From Rhynochetos jubatus (Eukaryota; Chordata; Aves; Eurypygiformes; Rhynochetidae): a stretch of DNA of 64,000 bases. The notes beneath the pieces are model-generated. The model was not told the DNA's origin. It made no database searches and worked only from the letters and a program-made list of their open reading frames with translations. Shown here piece by piece: positions 1 through 13,200 of the stretch (position 1 is its first letter; each line of letters starts with the position of its first letter). The stretch is from positions 4,754,589 through 4,818,588 of the forward strand of contig CM050652.1 of assembly GCA_027574665.1 (NCBI GenBank). The letters are read 5' to 3'. The translations under genes and the position numbers were made by a program.

Positions 1-1173
1 CTGCCTGACTTGTCCTGAACCAGCAGCGTAAAGCTCTACAGTCCTGTCCCTGGGCTTTGAGGCTCATACACTCTGTGTCTTGCCCAGTATAAACCACCAC
101 AGACCCATGTTTGTATCTGAGTACTTGGACTACAGCAGTTGGAAACTGTAATAAGCTAGTCTGAGCCTTTGGATGTAGAAAAACTTAATGTCGTGTTTTC
201 AAAGTGGATATCAAAAGCAGATTATTATTTTCAGTGTTTTTATTCAGAGGCAGTATCAAGTTCTGGAAAAGGAAGTGTTCATTCCTGTAGCTCTGCTTGG
301 TATTCTCTTCATGCTGTAGAAATCTGACCTGATCTGGCAGAAAATACTCCAGTAATGGAAAACTGGCCAGAAAACATCAGTCTGAATGATTTTTTTTTTT
401 TTCCTCTGGAGTTCATTAAAATTCCAAGCTCTAATCCAGAGCTTGGATTTTGCAATCCCCAGAAGGTTCCTGCAGGTCTCCTGTCTCTGGCGCTCTGTCC
501 AGGGAAACTTAAACATCCAAAGCTGCAGAGCAAAGCCAACAGGCCCAAAATCTCCTGGTAGGGATGGGTTCAGCTCCTGGAGCTGCAGTGGAGACCCTGA
601 ACTGAAGGCTTCTGGGGACCCCAGGATGCCTGCTGTTGAGCCAGGGCTCATCACCTCTCCCAAGGTGATGACCTTTGGTATGTCCCTCTCCTCACAGGAG
701 CCTCTTGCAGCTGCTCAGTAAAATGGACTTTTTGCCTCTTGCTGCACAGTTTGCAGAGCAGCTGTGGTGTCTAACAAGCTTCCATTTTCTTGTACCAAAT
801 GCCGAAAAAGTTTGATTCATTTTCAGGGAAACTTGGGATTTCACCTTAGTAAGAACAGAAGATGCTGTGAATGGAAAGCCTCCTTTTTGGGGGTAATTCT
901 TAAGCAAGGCTAGTCATTAATTACTGTATGAATAAATGAGTAATGCCAGAGTTGCTCCCTTCTCTGCTGAAAAAGCTTTTAAATTAAGAAGTTGCTGGTA
1001 AGGCTGTAGGTCAATCCAAAAAAGAGAGTGGGATGGGACTATTAAGTAGGGATTGTTGAAGTCTTGGGCTGATTGCATGTTAGTTTGGGTTTTTTATGTA
1101 TACCCATATTGAAATAAGATTTTGAATTAGCCCGAAGAACACAACTGAAACCTGAATTTTCCGCTGTTCTTAG
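1..1173 (+). other. Intron of TMEM110L (3' part)
   Basis: No exon matching the more N-terminal part of the STIMATE family is visible here, so the previous exon lies left of the window. A run of 12 T lies near 390. Otherwise unremarkable sequence. Confidence 0.6.
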
Positions 1174-1295
1174 CTACCTTATTAATTTCATCCTTGATGC
1201 CACGCTGGGGATGCTGCTGATCTGGCTTGGCGTGAAATTCGTCTCCTGCATCGTGCAGCGTAAGAAAAACACCTACCTGGTCTTCGGGGAATACG
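1174..1295 (+). CDS. TMEM110L: TMEM110L coding exon (first one in window)
   Basis: Preceded by a pyrimidine-rich stretch and AG at 1172-1173; donor GT at 1296-1297 (TACG|gtaggt). It encodes 40 codons between split codons, starting [12 protein letters not shown] and ending with FGEY. The split glycine codon is completed by the next exon. It covers one transmembrane helix and the basic loop QRKKNTY. The frame would read on into the intron to 1456, but that extension is not conserved family sequence. Confidence 0.9.
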
Positions 1296-4200
1296 GTAGG
1301 TGTCAGCCGCTCTGCACAAAGGTGCCTTTGCTGTCAGCTCTGAATGGGGACAAGGAAAGGGAAGGAACTACAGTTTGGATAAAACACACGAGGAGCCTGC
1401 TTCTGTTATTCCTTCTCCAAGGAGCTCCCAGGGCGAGGGTACCAATCAACGTATGAAATGCTGGGACGTCACTGGGTCGCAGGTAGCTCTGCCCACTGCC
1501 TTGCCAAGCACGCTTGGGCATAGCAGGTTGGTGATGAAAGGCTGAACGTTCCCCTGGGTGGATAATATACCCCAGGACATGCCCATGATAAACTAAGGTG
1601 TGGTAGGGTGATTTTTGTGGGTTTTTTTTTTTCCCTTTAGCCTCTTAGCTCAGAACATGGTGGTGTTCTTGTATTTGCCTTGAGCTGTAGCAGGAATCAG
1701 CAGGACACAGCCTGGCCTCAAAACTGAGTTTTCAAATGACTTGTGGGGTTTTGGGGTGGGGAGGGAGAGTTGTCAGCTGATGTAAAAACAAAACAAAACA
1801 AGCCTGAGTGTGGCATCTCCGATTCGATTGGTGCCTTGAGATTGCTGCCTGAAACTGAAAAGTTTCAGAAAAGCTTTTCCCAGCCAGCCCCACTAGAGGG
1901 TAGCACTTCTCTTCAGAAAGAGCAGAGCCACTTCCAGGGGAGCAGTGCTTCTCCCTGACTGCAGGAAAGGGAAATATTAACACTTTGCCTATTTTACGTT
2001 ATATCTAATATAAAGACGAATTCAGTCTTACTTTAGAAAATACATCCTGTTCCTACTAATCGCATTCCCACCTTTAAGATCTTAATGATTCAGTCTGTTC
2101 TGAAGGTAGTCTCGTTCTGTTGTATTTTTAGTAGCTGGTCTGATAACTGAGCTGGTGAAACTTGGGCCAAGCTAGGATTAGCATGGAGACCCCACTCAGG
2201 CTGACGTTCAGTGGGTGCTGCAAATGGGTCTTGTCATGGGGTGAAGAGGATGGTTGGGTTTGAGACAGCAGGAAGCAGCTACAGACTGGGAATGAAATGA
2301 CAACAGAGGGGTTGCAATGATGGGATGTGGTAGGGCTGGCTCTCGTCAAACCTGAGTGTGGCTTTAAAGGCTGCAGTGGTCTCCAGAGCAGGTTCAGCAT
2401 CCTGACAACATGCATTTGGTGGGGGCTACCCTTTTTTCCATAATGGCCCTTCCTTAAAGAGCTGAGGAGCCAAGCACAGAGTGCTGAAGTCATTCAGATA
2501 GGACAGCAGGGGAATTCTTGGTTCAGGGACTACCGTTTTTCCTTTTTTGAGCAACAAGGACTTGAAGCCCAACTGCCGCCATCCCGTGGCTCAGCTTCAC
2601 ATGCCACGTCTGCAGTTGAGAAGCAGCAAGGAGATGTTAGTGTATTTGACAGCTTTCTTTAACCTTGCAGACCAGCAACGAACTTCTGTTGAGCTGTAGC
2701 TGGCCCCTCATGAAGGCTGGCTTCGATTACAGAAACAGTTCACTCCTGAGGAAATCTTGCTTTCATTAATGGAAAAAAAAAAAAAAGTCCTGCTGTTGCT
2801 TGAATTTAGCTCTCTCTTGGTGCAGGTCTCTGGCCAGAGTGACCGCAGTGGAAAAGTTAGGTAGGAGTTAAGTGTCGTGTCCAATGCAATCCTGCTGTCG
2901 GGCTAGGGAAGGAAAACTGCTGTCCTCATCTTGGATGTTAAGTAACTTCCAAAACAGCTTGGAAATGCTAGTAAATCTTGTACAGTTTGATACAAATTCC
3001 AGAAATATGATTCATTTTCTCATCTAATTGCTGTACCAGACTTTATGTTGCTTTGCTCAATTCTCCTGAGAAGCAAAAGCATCTCTTGCAGTCCCGTAGT
3101 GGAGGAAGGGCCAAATACCAGGGAAGCACCAAATCAGTGTTGCAGACAGTGATGAGTGCCATTGCTCCAGCCATCAGGAAGGAACAGCTGTGTCTTTGGC
3201 CAGTATAGCCAGTACCCATCTGTATGCATGATTTTTGAGGGGGAAAAAAAAAACCACCAAATCTTGCTGCTTCCTTTCTGACCCTCCAGATCTTGGTTGC
3301 ATCCCTGCAACTGATGCAAACCGCTGTCATCCTTTGTTTTGGGCTCCAGCAGTACCTTCTGCTCTGCTGTTGGTGTGCCTGTTCCCGCAGTCCTGGGTGA
3401 CTCCACCTGTGTGACTTCAATAGCTGCATTAATGGGGAAGCAAAGAAAAGGGAAGGGAAAGCATCTAAATCTACATTGCTATTTTAAGCATGCGGCTGTC
3501 CAGAACTGTTCAGAAAAGTCAATTCCTTTCATATTTCCAAAAACCAGGAGACAGCCATGCTGAGATCAGCCTCTCTTGTGCCTGAGCTCAGCCAAAGACT
3601 GACGCAGCCAGGGATGACCTGTGTTTTTGCTTGTCGAGAGTCAAAGATTCCTATATGCTGATGTTCTTCCATCTTCGCCCAGCAGCTCTTGGTTGCTCCT
3701 TGGGCTGTCTCAGAGCACTGGAGACTGCATTTTAAAAGGCTGCAGACTCTTCTAAAGGTGCTTAGCTCCTATGATCAAAGATTGGAGAGGGTTATTGTTT
3801 GTCTTGGTTCAAGTAAGCTTTGGAGAATGAGGGTTGCCTTACACGTACTCAAAGCGGACAAACTCCGCGAACGCTCTGTGCACCATTGCTCTAGCAAGGT
3901 AGCAGCAGGCCATGTCTCGGTGCTGTTAGGGAGAACGTGCAAAGGACTGGAGAGGTGCATACCAAGGGTCTTGGAGGTGCTGCTGGGTCTGTATGGACTG
4001 AGCAGGGGATATGCTGGCTGGAGTCAGAGCATGCAGATGAAGCCTGGTTCAGCTTTGTGCCCCACCTCCAAACTGCTCCAGCAGTCTTCCTTGACCAATC
4101 CCATGGTGATAAGTAGCTCCCTAGAGAGAACCTCTGGATGGCTGCAGTGTCCTGGCACTGTGGTTGTGTCTAATAACTTTAAGTATTACTTTAAAAATAT

Positions 4201-7200
4201 TGGAGTATGGCTTTTAGGTAAGCAAACACTATGAATTTGCATTAAAGGATGGTTTCCACAATGTGTGAGTAAAATTCTGAAAGGAACATTAAGAAATGAT
4301 GGGGACAAAGAGTGTTCTTACTTGAAAATTCCTCTCTGGATGCCCATCTGGAGACTGGCTTGTGTGTCTGTGGCTGCGGTCACTGCCTAGTCTAAAGCTT
4401 GATGCTTTGTGCTCATTCACTGCCTGGAAATGGAAAGGCATGTTCCTTGGAGGCCTTTAAAGTCTGTTTAGTGGCCTGCTGAACTCTACTGGTCAAATTT
4501 AGTTATAGGAGAATATGCTGCGTGCCAGCTGCGGAGTTTAACTGAGGATCTGTGTAGGCTGCTTTTGGCCCTGTTGTGATGTTGTACAAAATTTCCATAA
4601 CAAATATTCCCACGTCCCGAAGCAGCCAAGGGAGCTTGCTGCTAATGCTTGAGGAAATACTGTCGAAAATAGTCCTAACCTGAGGGGCTGTCCTGTCCTT
4701 TGCATGCTTGGCCTTTCCACATCCAGGATCGGGGAGAAAAAGTGAGGAGAGGACTGAGGGTCATCCTCAAATGGTCCCCTCCTCTGAGCAGGGGTGCAAC
4801 CCTTTGAACCTTCCTGATCTGGCCGATAGCAGCTGTGTTTACCCCAGTGTACTAGCAGTATTTACAGGGACCAAAGACCCCAAGCAGTGGTGTGACACTG
4901 GGGACTGATTCCAGTTCTTGTAGTGCAGATGCAGAATGTACCAGAGAGGTTTGGGGTGTCCACTGAACCCATGGGGCTGCTCTGATGCTGACTTGACCTG
5001 CCCATAACTGCTGCAATGCTGGTCGTGTCCCAATCTCAGAAAACTTGTTCTTGCCCCCAAAGTGCATAATTCTGTGCAATTCAGATGTTTTCCTGCTGTT
5101 TCTTATTCCCCTTCTGTACTTGCCACTGCTAATCAGACCCCTTGGTTTTGGAGGTACCATTTGAAGTATCTCTCAAGGGGCTTTTATTGACTTTTTCTAT
5201 CCCCACCATGTCACCCAGCACAACTTCCAGTGCTTTCAAATACTCACTTTTCTTCAACCCCGCCCCCAGAACCCTCCCCTTCGGCTGTGGTTAAGCTTTT
5301 TTCCTACCTGCTCCATGTGCACAGTCCCCAAAAGACCATAAATAAAGCTGTCTGGCAGAAACGTGTGGGCTGTGCTGACAGCTTGGTGTGTTAGACAGCC
5401 TGGATTAAAACTAATCCTGTTGTGTGGTAACAACTCAAATAGCTCAAGCAGTGCTGCTTCTGCTCTGTGAGCAGTTGAGCTCCCACGCACAAGGAGAATA
5501 TGCGAGATGTGCATTTGTGTGAGGCTGCTGCAAGCACCAGCGGTCCCAGGTCTGCACCAAGGAAGTTTTGCTAATCACAGAATGGTTTGGGTTGGAAGGG
5601 ACCTTAACGACCATCCAGTTCCAACCCCCCTGCCATGGGCAGGGACACCCTCCACTAGACCAGGTTGCTCCAAGCCTCATCCAGCCTGGCCTTGAACACT
5701 TCCAGGGATGGGGCATCCACAGCTTCTCTGGGAACCTGTCCCAGTGCCTCCCCACCCTCTCTGGGAAGAATTTTTTCCTGTTCTCTAATGTAAATTTCCC
5801 CTCTTTCAGTTTAAGCCTGTTACCTCTTGTCCTGTCACTACAGGCCCTTGTAAAAAGCCCCCCTGCCAGGCACTGGAAGGTGCTCTATGGTCTCTCTGGA
5901 GCCTTCTCTTCTCCAGGCTGAACAAGCCCAACTCTCCTAGCCTGTCCCCATAGAAGAAGGGCTGCAACCCTCAGAGCATCTTCGTGACCTCCTCTGGACT
6001 CACTCCAACCAGTGGTGGGGTGGGCAGCACCAGCGATGCTGCTGGAGGGGAATAGTCTGAATGCAGTGGGTGCGTCCCTGGGGGGGAAGGGGGAGAGTTT
6101 CTTCTATTAGGGTGGGAGATGGCTATGAGAAGAATTGAGTAAAGGGTGTTCACTAAGGTAAAAGGAGAGGCTGATGGAAGAGTCAGTGCGTAGAGGTGGG
6201 AGGTCTGGGGTTACCTTTGTGCTAGGACTGGGGACAAGCAGCTGCTCTTGCTTCAGGGAAGTGCTCAAAGGAAGTATGATGCATGGCTTCTAACGGATGT
6301 GGTGCAGAGGATGAAAAGATCCTTTGGACTGGTTCCACCACTCTTTTACAAGGAAATAAAAGCTTTGGATGCAAGCATGAAGAGGAGGGCATCTGTTTGG
6401 GTTTAGCCTCCAGGAGGAGGACTATTTTGTTTGGCTGACAGGTCATCTTGTATGGCAGAAACAGTCTTGTTGGTATTTGCCTAGATTTATGTAATGGAAA
6501 CTCTTCGCATAAGAAAAATCCTCTCCCATCCATAGAGCAGGGCACCTCTGGGCAGCACTTGATCCACTAAGGACATCAAGTTTCATCTGAGGATGCCTCC
6601 AACTGTCTTGCTGTAGGAAGCCAGCACCTAAATGAGGTGTGTAGTTAGCTGGGATCAGCTCCAGTTTTCCAGCCTTACTTCCTAACTGTGGAAGGAGATG
6701 ATGTAACCAGTCTGTTTTATAGACTTGTCCAGGGACCTCACCAAAGGCTCCCTCTTCCCTGAGGTGCCAGTAGGTGCTGACTTGTATGTCACTGGCATTA
6801 GCCAGAGTTAGGTGAGGTAGACTTGGATGATGGCCATGCTGAGGTGGATCAGTGGTCCTTGGATGACTTCAAACCCACTGAGGTATGGAGCAGCCAGCTG
6901 AGCTCCTTAGTGAAGAGGAAACAAGCCACTGTCTGTTTATAGCTGAAGTAATCCTTGCAGGTCTGTGGGCCATGCTGCTGTTTCACTTTCATCTTTGTCC
7001 TGAGTTAGTTTGGCACTGAGCAGCCTCCTGTCCTTGGGAGACCAAAAGACAGTAACAAGTAACTGCGAGGCCCCCTCTGATCTTCCTGTCAGGGAATGGA
7101 AATTGTCCTGCCTAAGTCTGTGCTCCAGGATGGATTCCTGTACGGAAACATCTCATCCCATAGTCTGAAAACAAAGCTCGAATGTAAGTGGAGAAGGAAG

Positions 7201-10200
7201 AAGAGATTGCAAGATGGTAGTAATTGAGCTGCTTAAGGTGACAGCAGATGGCCAAATCTGGCCTCTGTGGAGGCCTGTGGGTCTCTTTCCATACCCTTCC
7301 ATTGTCTATCCTGGACATGTAAGAAGTTCTGCTGTCCCTCTAACTCTGGAGGAGGTTCACAGCATCTTCTGTAGGTGAGGTAGAAAGAACCGGAATGACA
7401 AATGAGAACACTGGAAGCTCCATGATGGGATGGAGGCACTTCTGACAAGGTGGGATGTGGTGGATAGTAAGTGGTGCAGGTCTGTCCCGCTTGGTAGCGC
7501 GGGCTTGCAGTACCACGTGCGTATGCCATGCAAACTTAGCCAGTGAAGTTGGCCTAACAGGGGCAGACCTCTGGTCTTGGAGAAGTGGGGTTCCCCAGGT
7601 GGGATCTTGCACTTGCTCAGTAAAAACTGTTCTCTAGCGAAGGGAAAAAAGGTTTTCCTTTTCCAAAAGTTGTCAGAACCCAAGAGCAATTTGATGTCTT
7701 TCTTGCTAACTGAAAGTGAAGGGAAAAAATCTTGGGTGAGGAGCTATTAACCTTGGGCAAGATTGTCTTTTCTAGGTGTATCAGCCTGGTTAGCCAAAAC
7801 CTGTCTGTGAAGATGGTTTGTTGAGGGTTAGGTCTGTCAAGTGCACAGGATGCAAAACAAAGAACCATGGCTGTTTGTGGTGATGAATGGTAAGTGACTC
7901 CTATCCCCAAAAGAGTGTGAGGGAAGCAGCTATTTGGGAGAGATCTGAAAATTCCTGTTGCTCCTCAGAGGAAGCATTCGGCGAATGCCATCGTGACTGC
8001 AGCATAGAAGAACCGACTCACAGTGGGTGCTGTGGCTGTTAGCCGCATCCCCCCTGTGGGGACAGAGCACAGCTGACAACACAGAGCAAAAGGGAAAGAG
8101 TTCCAATGCAGGAAGGAAATGATGGATTTGTTTGTTTTCCTGTTTTGTTCGTAATTGGAATTCTGATGGGTGATGGTTAACCTGGGGTTTGTAGGAGAAT
8201 TGGTCATTCTTGGGGTATGGGGCAAATAAAACCCCACTGAACCTGTACTAGCCACCCGAGTCTAGTGGGAGAGGCTGTCCATGCTTCAGGAGTATTAAAG
8301 TCTCTCTGACACTGGCTTTTATTTGCCAGCTGCATATAGCACTGCTCCTGTCTTCTCCGCAGACCACCCATTCAGCTGCTGCCTGCCAGGGAGCAGACAT
8401 GCGCTTTCCAAATTCCTCTGCTGGCTGTGCTTGTTGCACTCGCACGTAACCTTCCTGGCTCCCTCTTCCTTCCCCTCTCCCTGCGGTTGCCTGCTGGTCT
8501 GGCACTCTCTGCTTGCTGTCCTCACAGCTCAGCAGCCTCTCTGCACTCCCAGCCTCCCAGTCCTCTCCTCTCCTTTGCTTCCTTCTTGATTGCAGCTTGA
8601 GCAACTGAAAAGCTGGGATGCAAGGTGATCACACAGGTCTCTGGCTGGAGATGCTAGCTGGATGCCTCTACTTCTTAGTTGCAGCTTTGCAATGAGGCAA
8701 ATGTTTTGGTACGTTGCTAACAAATGACAGAACGAGGACATGCAAACCTGTTTTGCCCTTGCTGGGGAGTGGTTCCCCTTGGAGCTGGGCTTGGTTGGAT
8801 ACCAGCTCTTACTAAATCCCTGTATGTGCTGCTCGTCTCCCTGGATGGAGGTTTGCAGAGTGGTTTGGATAAATGTGCTTTTGCAAACTGCTGGTGTTGC
8901 CTTCCCCTGACATGTCTCAACAGTACTGTGCAGGGAAAAGTGGGGCAGAGCTCCCAGTCCGCTGCCATCAGACAGTGTCAAGCATCAGCATCTCACAGTG
9001 GGTTGGGTTCTCTTGCACAGATGCAATTCCAAATTCTGGCCCTATTACTGGAAGCAAGTGTTACCAGGGGTTATCTTTGTATTCAAGTGGTAAGAGGAAA
9101 TGCCGCAGCTTTCCTAAGCCAGATAGTGTAGCTCAGTTTTGCAGACCTGAGATATTCTGATGAGCCAGGGAAGATGATAACCAGCTGGCAGGATGCTTGC
9201 AGAGGGCTGAAGCAAGCATGTGTAATAGATACGGCACCATTACCATTGTTAACAATACAAATATGCTTTTACTTATTACTTGGTGAGTACCCCATTGGAT
9301 ACATTCATATTTAATTAGCATTGATTCTTTTTGAGTGAATTGCGCTAAAACCTGGGGCACTGGAGCCCCTGTCTCTCAGACTGTGAGTATCACATAACTA
9401 GCCATTCACTTACTTCATCAACAAAATACTAATTCTGATCAGGACTGAAAATTTGTGCTGTTTGTGTTGAAAATGATGACCAGAAATTTGCAGACTGTTG
9501 TTGGTAACCGGGTGGGTCAGGCTTGGCAGGGACCAAATTTCAGGTGATGTCTTTAATGATTGATTTTTATTTTTTTTGTAGAGGAGTGTGCTGGAGACTG
9601 ACTGATCCTTGTGCAGAGGAGGGTCAGTCCAGCAGTATCTTGTCTTGTGAATTACTATTGGGATTAGCTTTAATTCAGAAGCAGTTATGAGTCTGCTATT
9701 CTGATCAAAATGCTCCAGGATTTTGAGACTCCTGTCTACTGGAAGAGTGGGAGAAAAGTTGGGGGGAGTGACCCATCTCTACAGACATTTCTAGGTTTGC
9801 TGAGGTGAAATGAAATCTCTGGTACCTTGACAAAGGAGTACCAGAAAAGGGGCAAACCAAATGACTGCCCTAAAGCAACATATGCTTGTAAGGAACTGAG
9901 TAGGATGCTGAGATTTCTGAGATTCCAAGCTTTCCCTATCCAAAGGATTTTAGTGGTCTGTGCTTTGAGAAGATGGGATACTTGCCCTGTTGCACAAGCA
10001 GGGCTTCTTCCCCTCAAATGCCTGTATCCATCCAGTTCAAAGTAGCTCAGCACAATGGGGAGGATGCTGGCAATGTCTATTGGTGGCTGAAGGAGAGGGA
10101 AAATGTGTATCCCAAAGGCTGTATATCCTTTCCCCGGAGTGGAGGAGAGCATATTTGTTCATAAAACTTGATCCAGCCTCCTTACAGTTACCAGGAATGG

Positions 10201-13200
10201 CTTTTCCATTAAGCACTTGATATTACTGGCCCTCGAGAGCCCAGAAGTGTCTGTGAGTGCTGAGGTTGCTGGATAAACATAGGGAATTCGGGCAGAGCCA
10301 GAACTGTATCTCTTCCCCTTTTACAGAAGCTGACTGATGGTCTTGTAGGACTTTTGCTCCAGCAAAGCTGTTGATGTAGGAAGGACAGGCAGTGGGGGAA
10401 GAGATGCAAGTCAGGAAGGCTTTTAGTGGTGGATTTCAGAGGCAGGTTTGTGGAATGGAGAGCAGGACAGAGGTAGATGAAGTAGTGTTAGCACCTGCTA
10501 GGTAGGTAGAGCTTTTTGGTGTCTGCAATTGTTACTTCCTTGCCTTTCAGATTAAACAGAGGTCTGGTTAATTGCCTTCTCTGTTTTAGAATCAACCCTA
10601 AAAGGAGTGGAAAGAGAGAATCAGCTTCTAGACCAAAAGGCTGATGGTGGTAGTGGTGTATGTTGTGTCTTGTGAGGGAGAGCTCTCTGACTTATAGCCA
10701 GGTTTGATTCAAAAGCACAGCTGCACTACAAAAGACAAGTAGCTGCCCTGATAAAGGGAGTTCACACAAATGGAAGCAGGGTGCATTTTTGCCTGTGTGC
10801 ACTTATTTCTGTACATGAGTTTGCAAAGATGCACAATGAGCTGCAAGTAGTAAGGGATGCAAGTCTGCTAAATTTTCCCTAATACAAGTCAGATTTACTT
10901 TTTTTTAACTAGAAAGATTTGAGCTTAGATCTGGGTATGTTTTGATCTTCAGTGGAGTAATGGCTTGTAGACCTAGCAGGGACCCAAACCTTTCTACCCC
11001 TGGTATGTCCTCCTACAACTGCAGATAAAATTAGTTGAGAAATTTTCTAAGTTTGTTATTATTTGTCTTGCTGCAGAACTCGCAGTATAGAATCACTTCC
11101 CCTGTATCTCTGATCAGCTCTGGTATCAAGCACAAGGCAGCTTTTCTCTAAGGCTGTCTCCTCCTGTCCTCTGTCTCAGATCTAATGTGCTGTTTCTCCA
11201 GGTGACCCTCCACAGGCTGCTGCCTGGGTTGGCCAGTGTGTCCTCTACCTGCTAATCATGGTTTTTGAGAAGATTGTGATTATCCTTGTCCTGCTGATCC
11301 CTGGTTGGACAAAAGTAAGTTCCTGAGCTGTATTTTTCTAGCCACAGCTGTTGTGGCTTGGTTTTTGTCAGCTTTGCCTTATTAGTGGTCCACATCATCA
11401 TAGTTCTGTAATACTTAAACTTGTTGACATCTCTTTGTAATCATTAGCTGTTACTTAAGTTTGGGGAAATGTGACTTTTGTAAGAGTTTGGCTTTTGGTA
11501 CATTCTCTTGCTAGTCAGAAGCTAGTGGAATGAGATGCTGCTTTAATTTTCTTTTCCATCCTTGGAAGGACAAAATAGCCTGGGCTGGCAGCTGAGCTAC
11601 TGCAGTTCTGCCAGAGGATTTCTACACTATCTCAGCAAGTCAATTCATGTTGGTGTTTCCCATGCCTAACTAGGGAGACTCTTAAGTATTAATTTGGAAA
11701 GAACCATCGCAGTATGATGCTGTCTTTCTCCCCCAGCTGCTTCTGTATGATAGCTCATGCAATGGTAATTGTGTTGATCACAGGTTTCTCATTTAAAAAA
11801 TAATGATCCTGGGTCAGTTGTAGCCACATACCTGTGTATAAAGATCGATTCTGGGTCTCCACGCAAATCCAAAACATAGCCTCATTCTAGCTACTGTGAA
11901 GAAAATTAACTCTGTCCCAACTAAAACCAGCACAGTGGATAATTCCAGTATTGAGTGCATTTACATTGATGCCTAGGACCTCGCAGTCTGATGTGTCTTG
12001 TACACCAGTCTGGAGGTGCTTACCCCTTCCTGTTAAGGGTTTGTCTGTCTAACCCAGTAGCCTACAACATGCACTGGGACATACACGTGTTCAGCAGCAC
12101 GCACTGCTAGATCTGGAGATGCTGCTGTGTTCCTCTCTGTTTATTCGTGCATAGCTGGTGTCCTTAACTTACAGCTAGGCTCCAAGGGGCCAAGGAAAGC
12201 CCCTCCGGTTGTCTCAGGTAGTTAAACTGAAAGACTGGAAGTACTTATTTCTTGATCTGTACCAAATCCTGTGTTTGGCAGCTGGGGTAAGGGAATAACC
12301 CATGTGATATTTTGAAGAGCTGGGCTGAAGCAAAGGCTGCAGAGCCCTAGGTTAGGTAGGAGACTGCTGGAGTCAGAAGGCAACCAGTTTGCAGCAAAGA
12401 TGTCTTGACAGAGCTGCTCATGTAATGCTCCTAAATGCTTTCTCCTTTGCAGCTTCAGCAGATCCTCCTGAGTTACATACCAAACCCCCAGCTGGAGCTC
12501 ATCCTGGTCATGTTTGTTGTGCCTTTTATAGGCAATGTAAGTGACACCTCTGGGAGTGCTGGGTGGGGTGGGTTGGAAATCATGGTCCCCACTCAACAGG
12601 GAGCATGTACAGGAACTGGCCTGGGACAGCCTTGAGTAATTGAAGTGGCTGGGACAGGGTGGAGGGGAGTGGAAACAAGTATTTGGTGCCATGAATACAA
12701 AAATGTCACTGCTGCCCTGCCATGGTCTCTGCTCCCTTGTCCAAGCTGCTGGGTGGCTGACTCTGAAGAAAGCTGGGGCTTGTTAACTGAGGGCTGCATC
12801 TGGCAGCAAACTACAGGTGTGGGAATACCTCAAAGCCCGAAGTTCCTATAGGATGGGTTGTCAGTGGTGACTTTTGGCAACCTACCAATCTAACCCCTTG
12901 GCTAGACTTCAAACTGTGTTACAGTAAGGCAAGGTGTTCAGGTTACCCAGAACTATTGATCTTCACAAAGCTAATTTGGTAAACCCTCTTGAAAGCTTGG
13001 CTTTTTCCTAGTTCCCCTGATTCTGGGTAGTCCTTGACCTGTGGCTTAGTTCCTGCCAAGATGGGAAGTGAGAACAAGGTGTTAATATTCACATCCCCCT
13101 GGACAAGGAGTGATTTGAACTCTCTTCATTTTATACCATGAGCATTGCAATGGATGCAGCACTGGCAAAATTAGGTTTAGCTGCCCATGCTACCAGCCTG

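Noticed and set aside
3689..4234. Open frame of 181 codons on the plus strand
   Set aside because: No family resemblance and inside the first visible TMEM110L intron.
5444..5921. Open frames on both strands around 5.5-5.9 kb and similar ones at 13.5-13.8 kb
   Set aside because: They are translations of CR1 3' untranslated sequence; the same peptide phrases recur at both CR1 copies.
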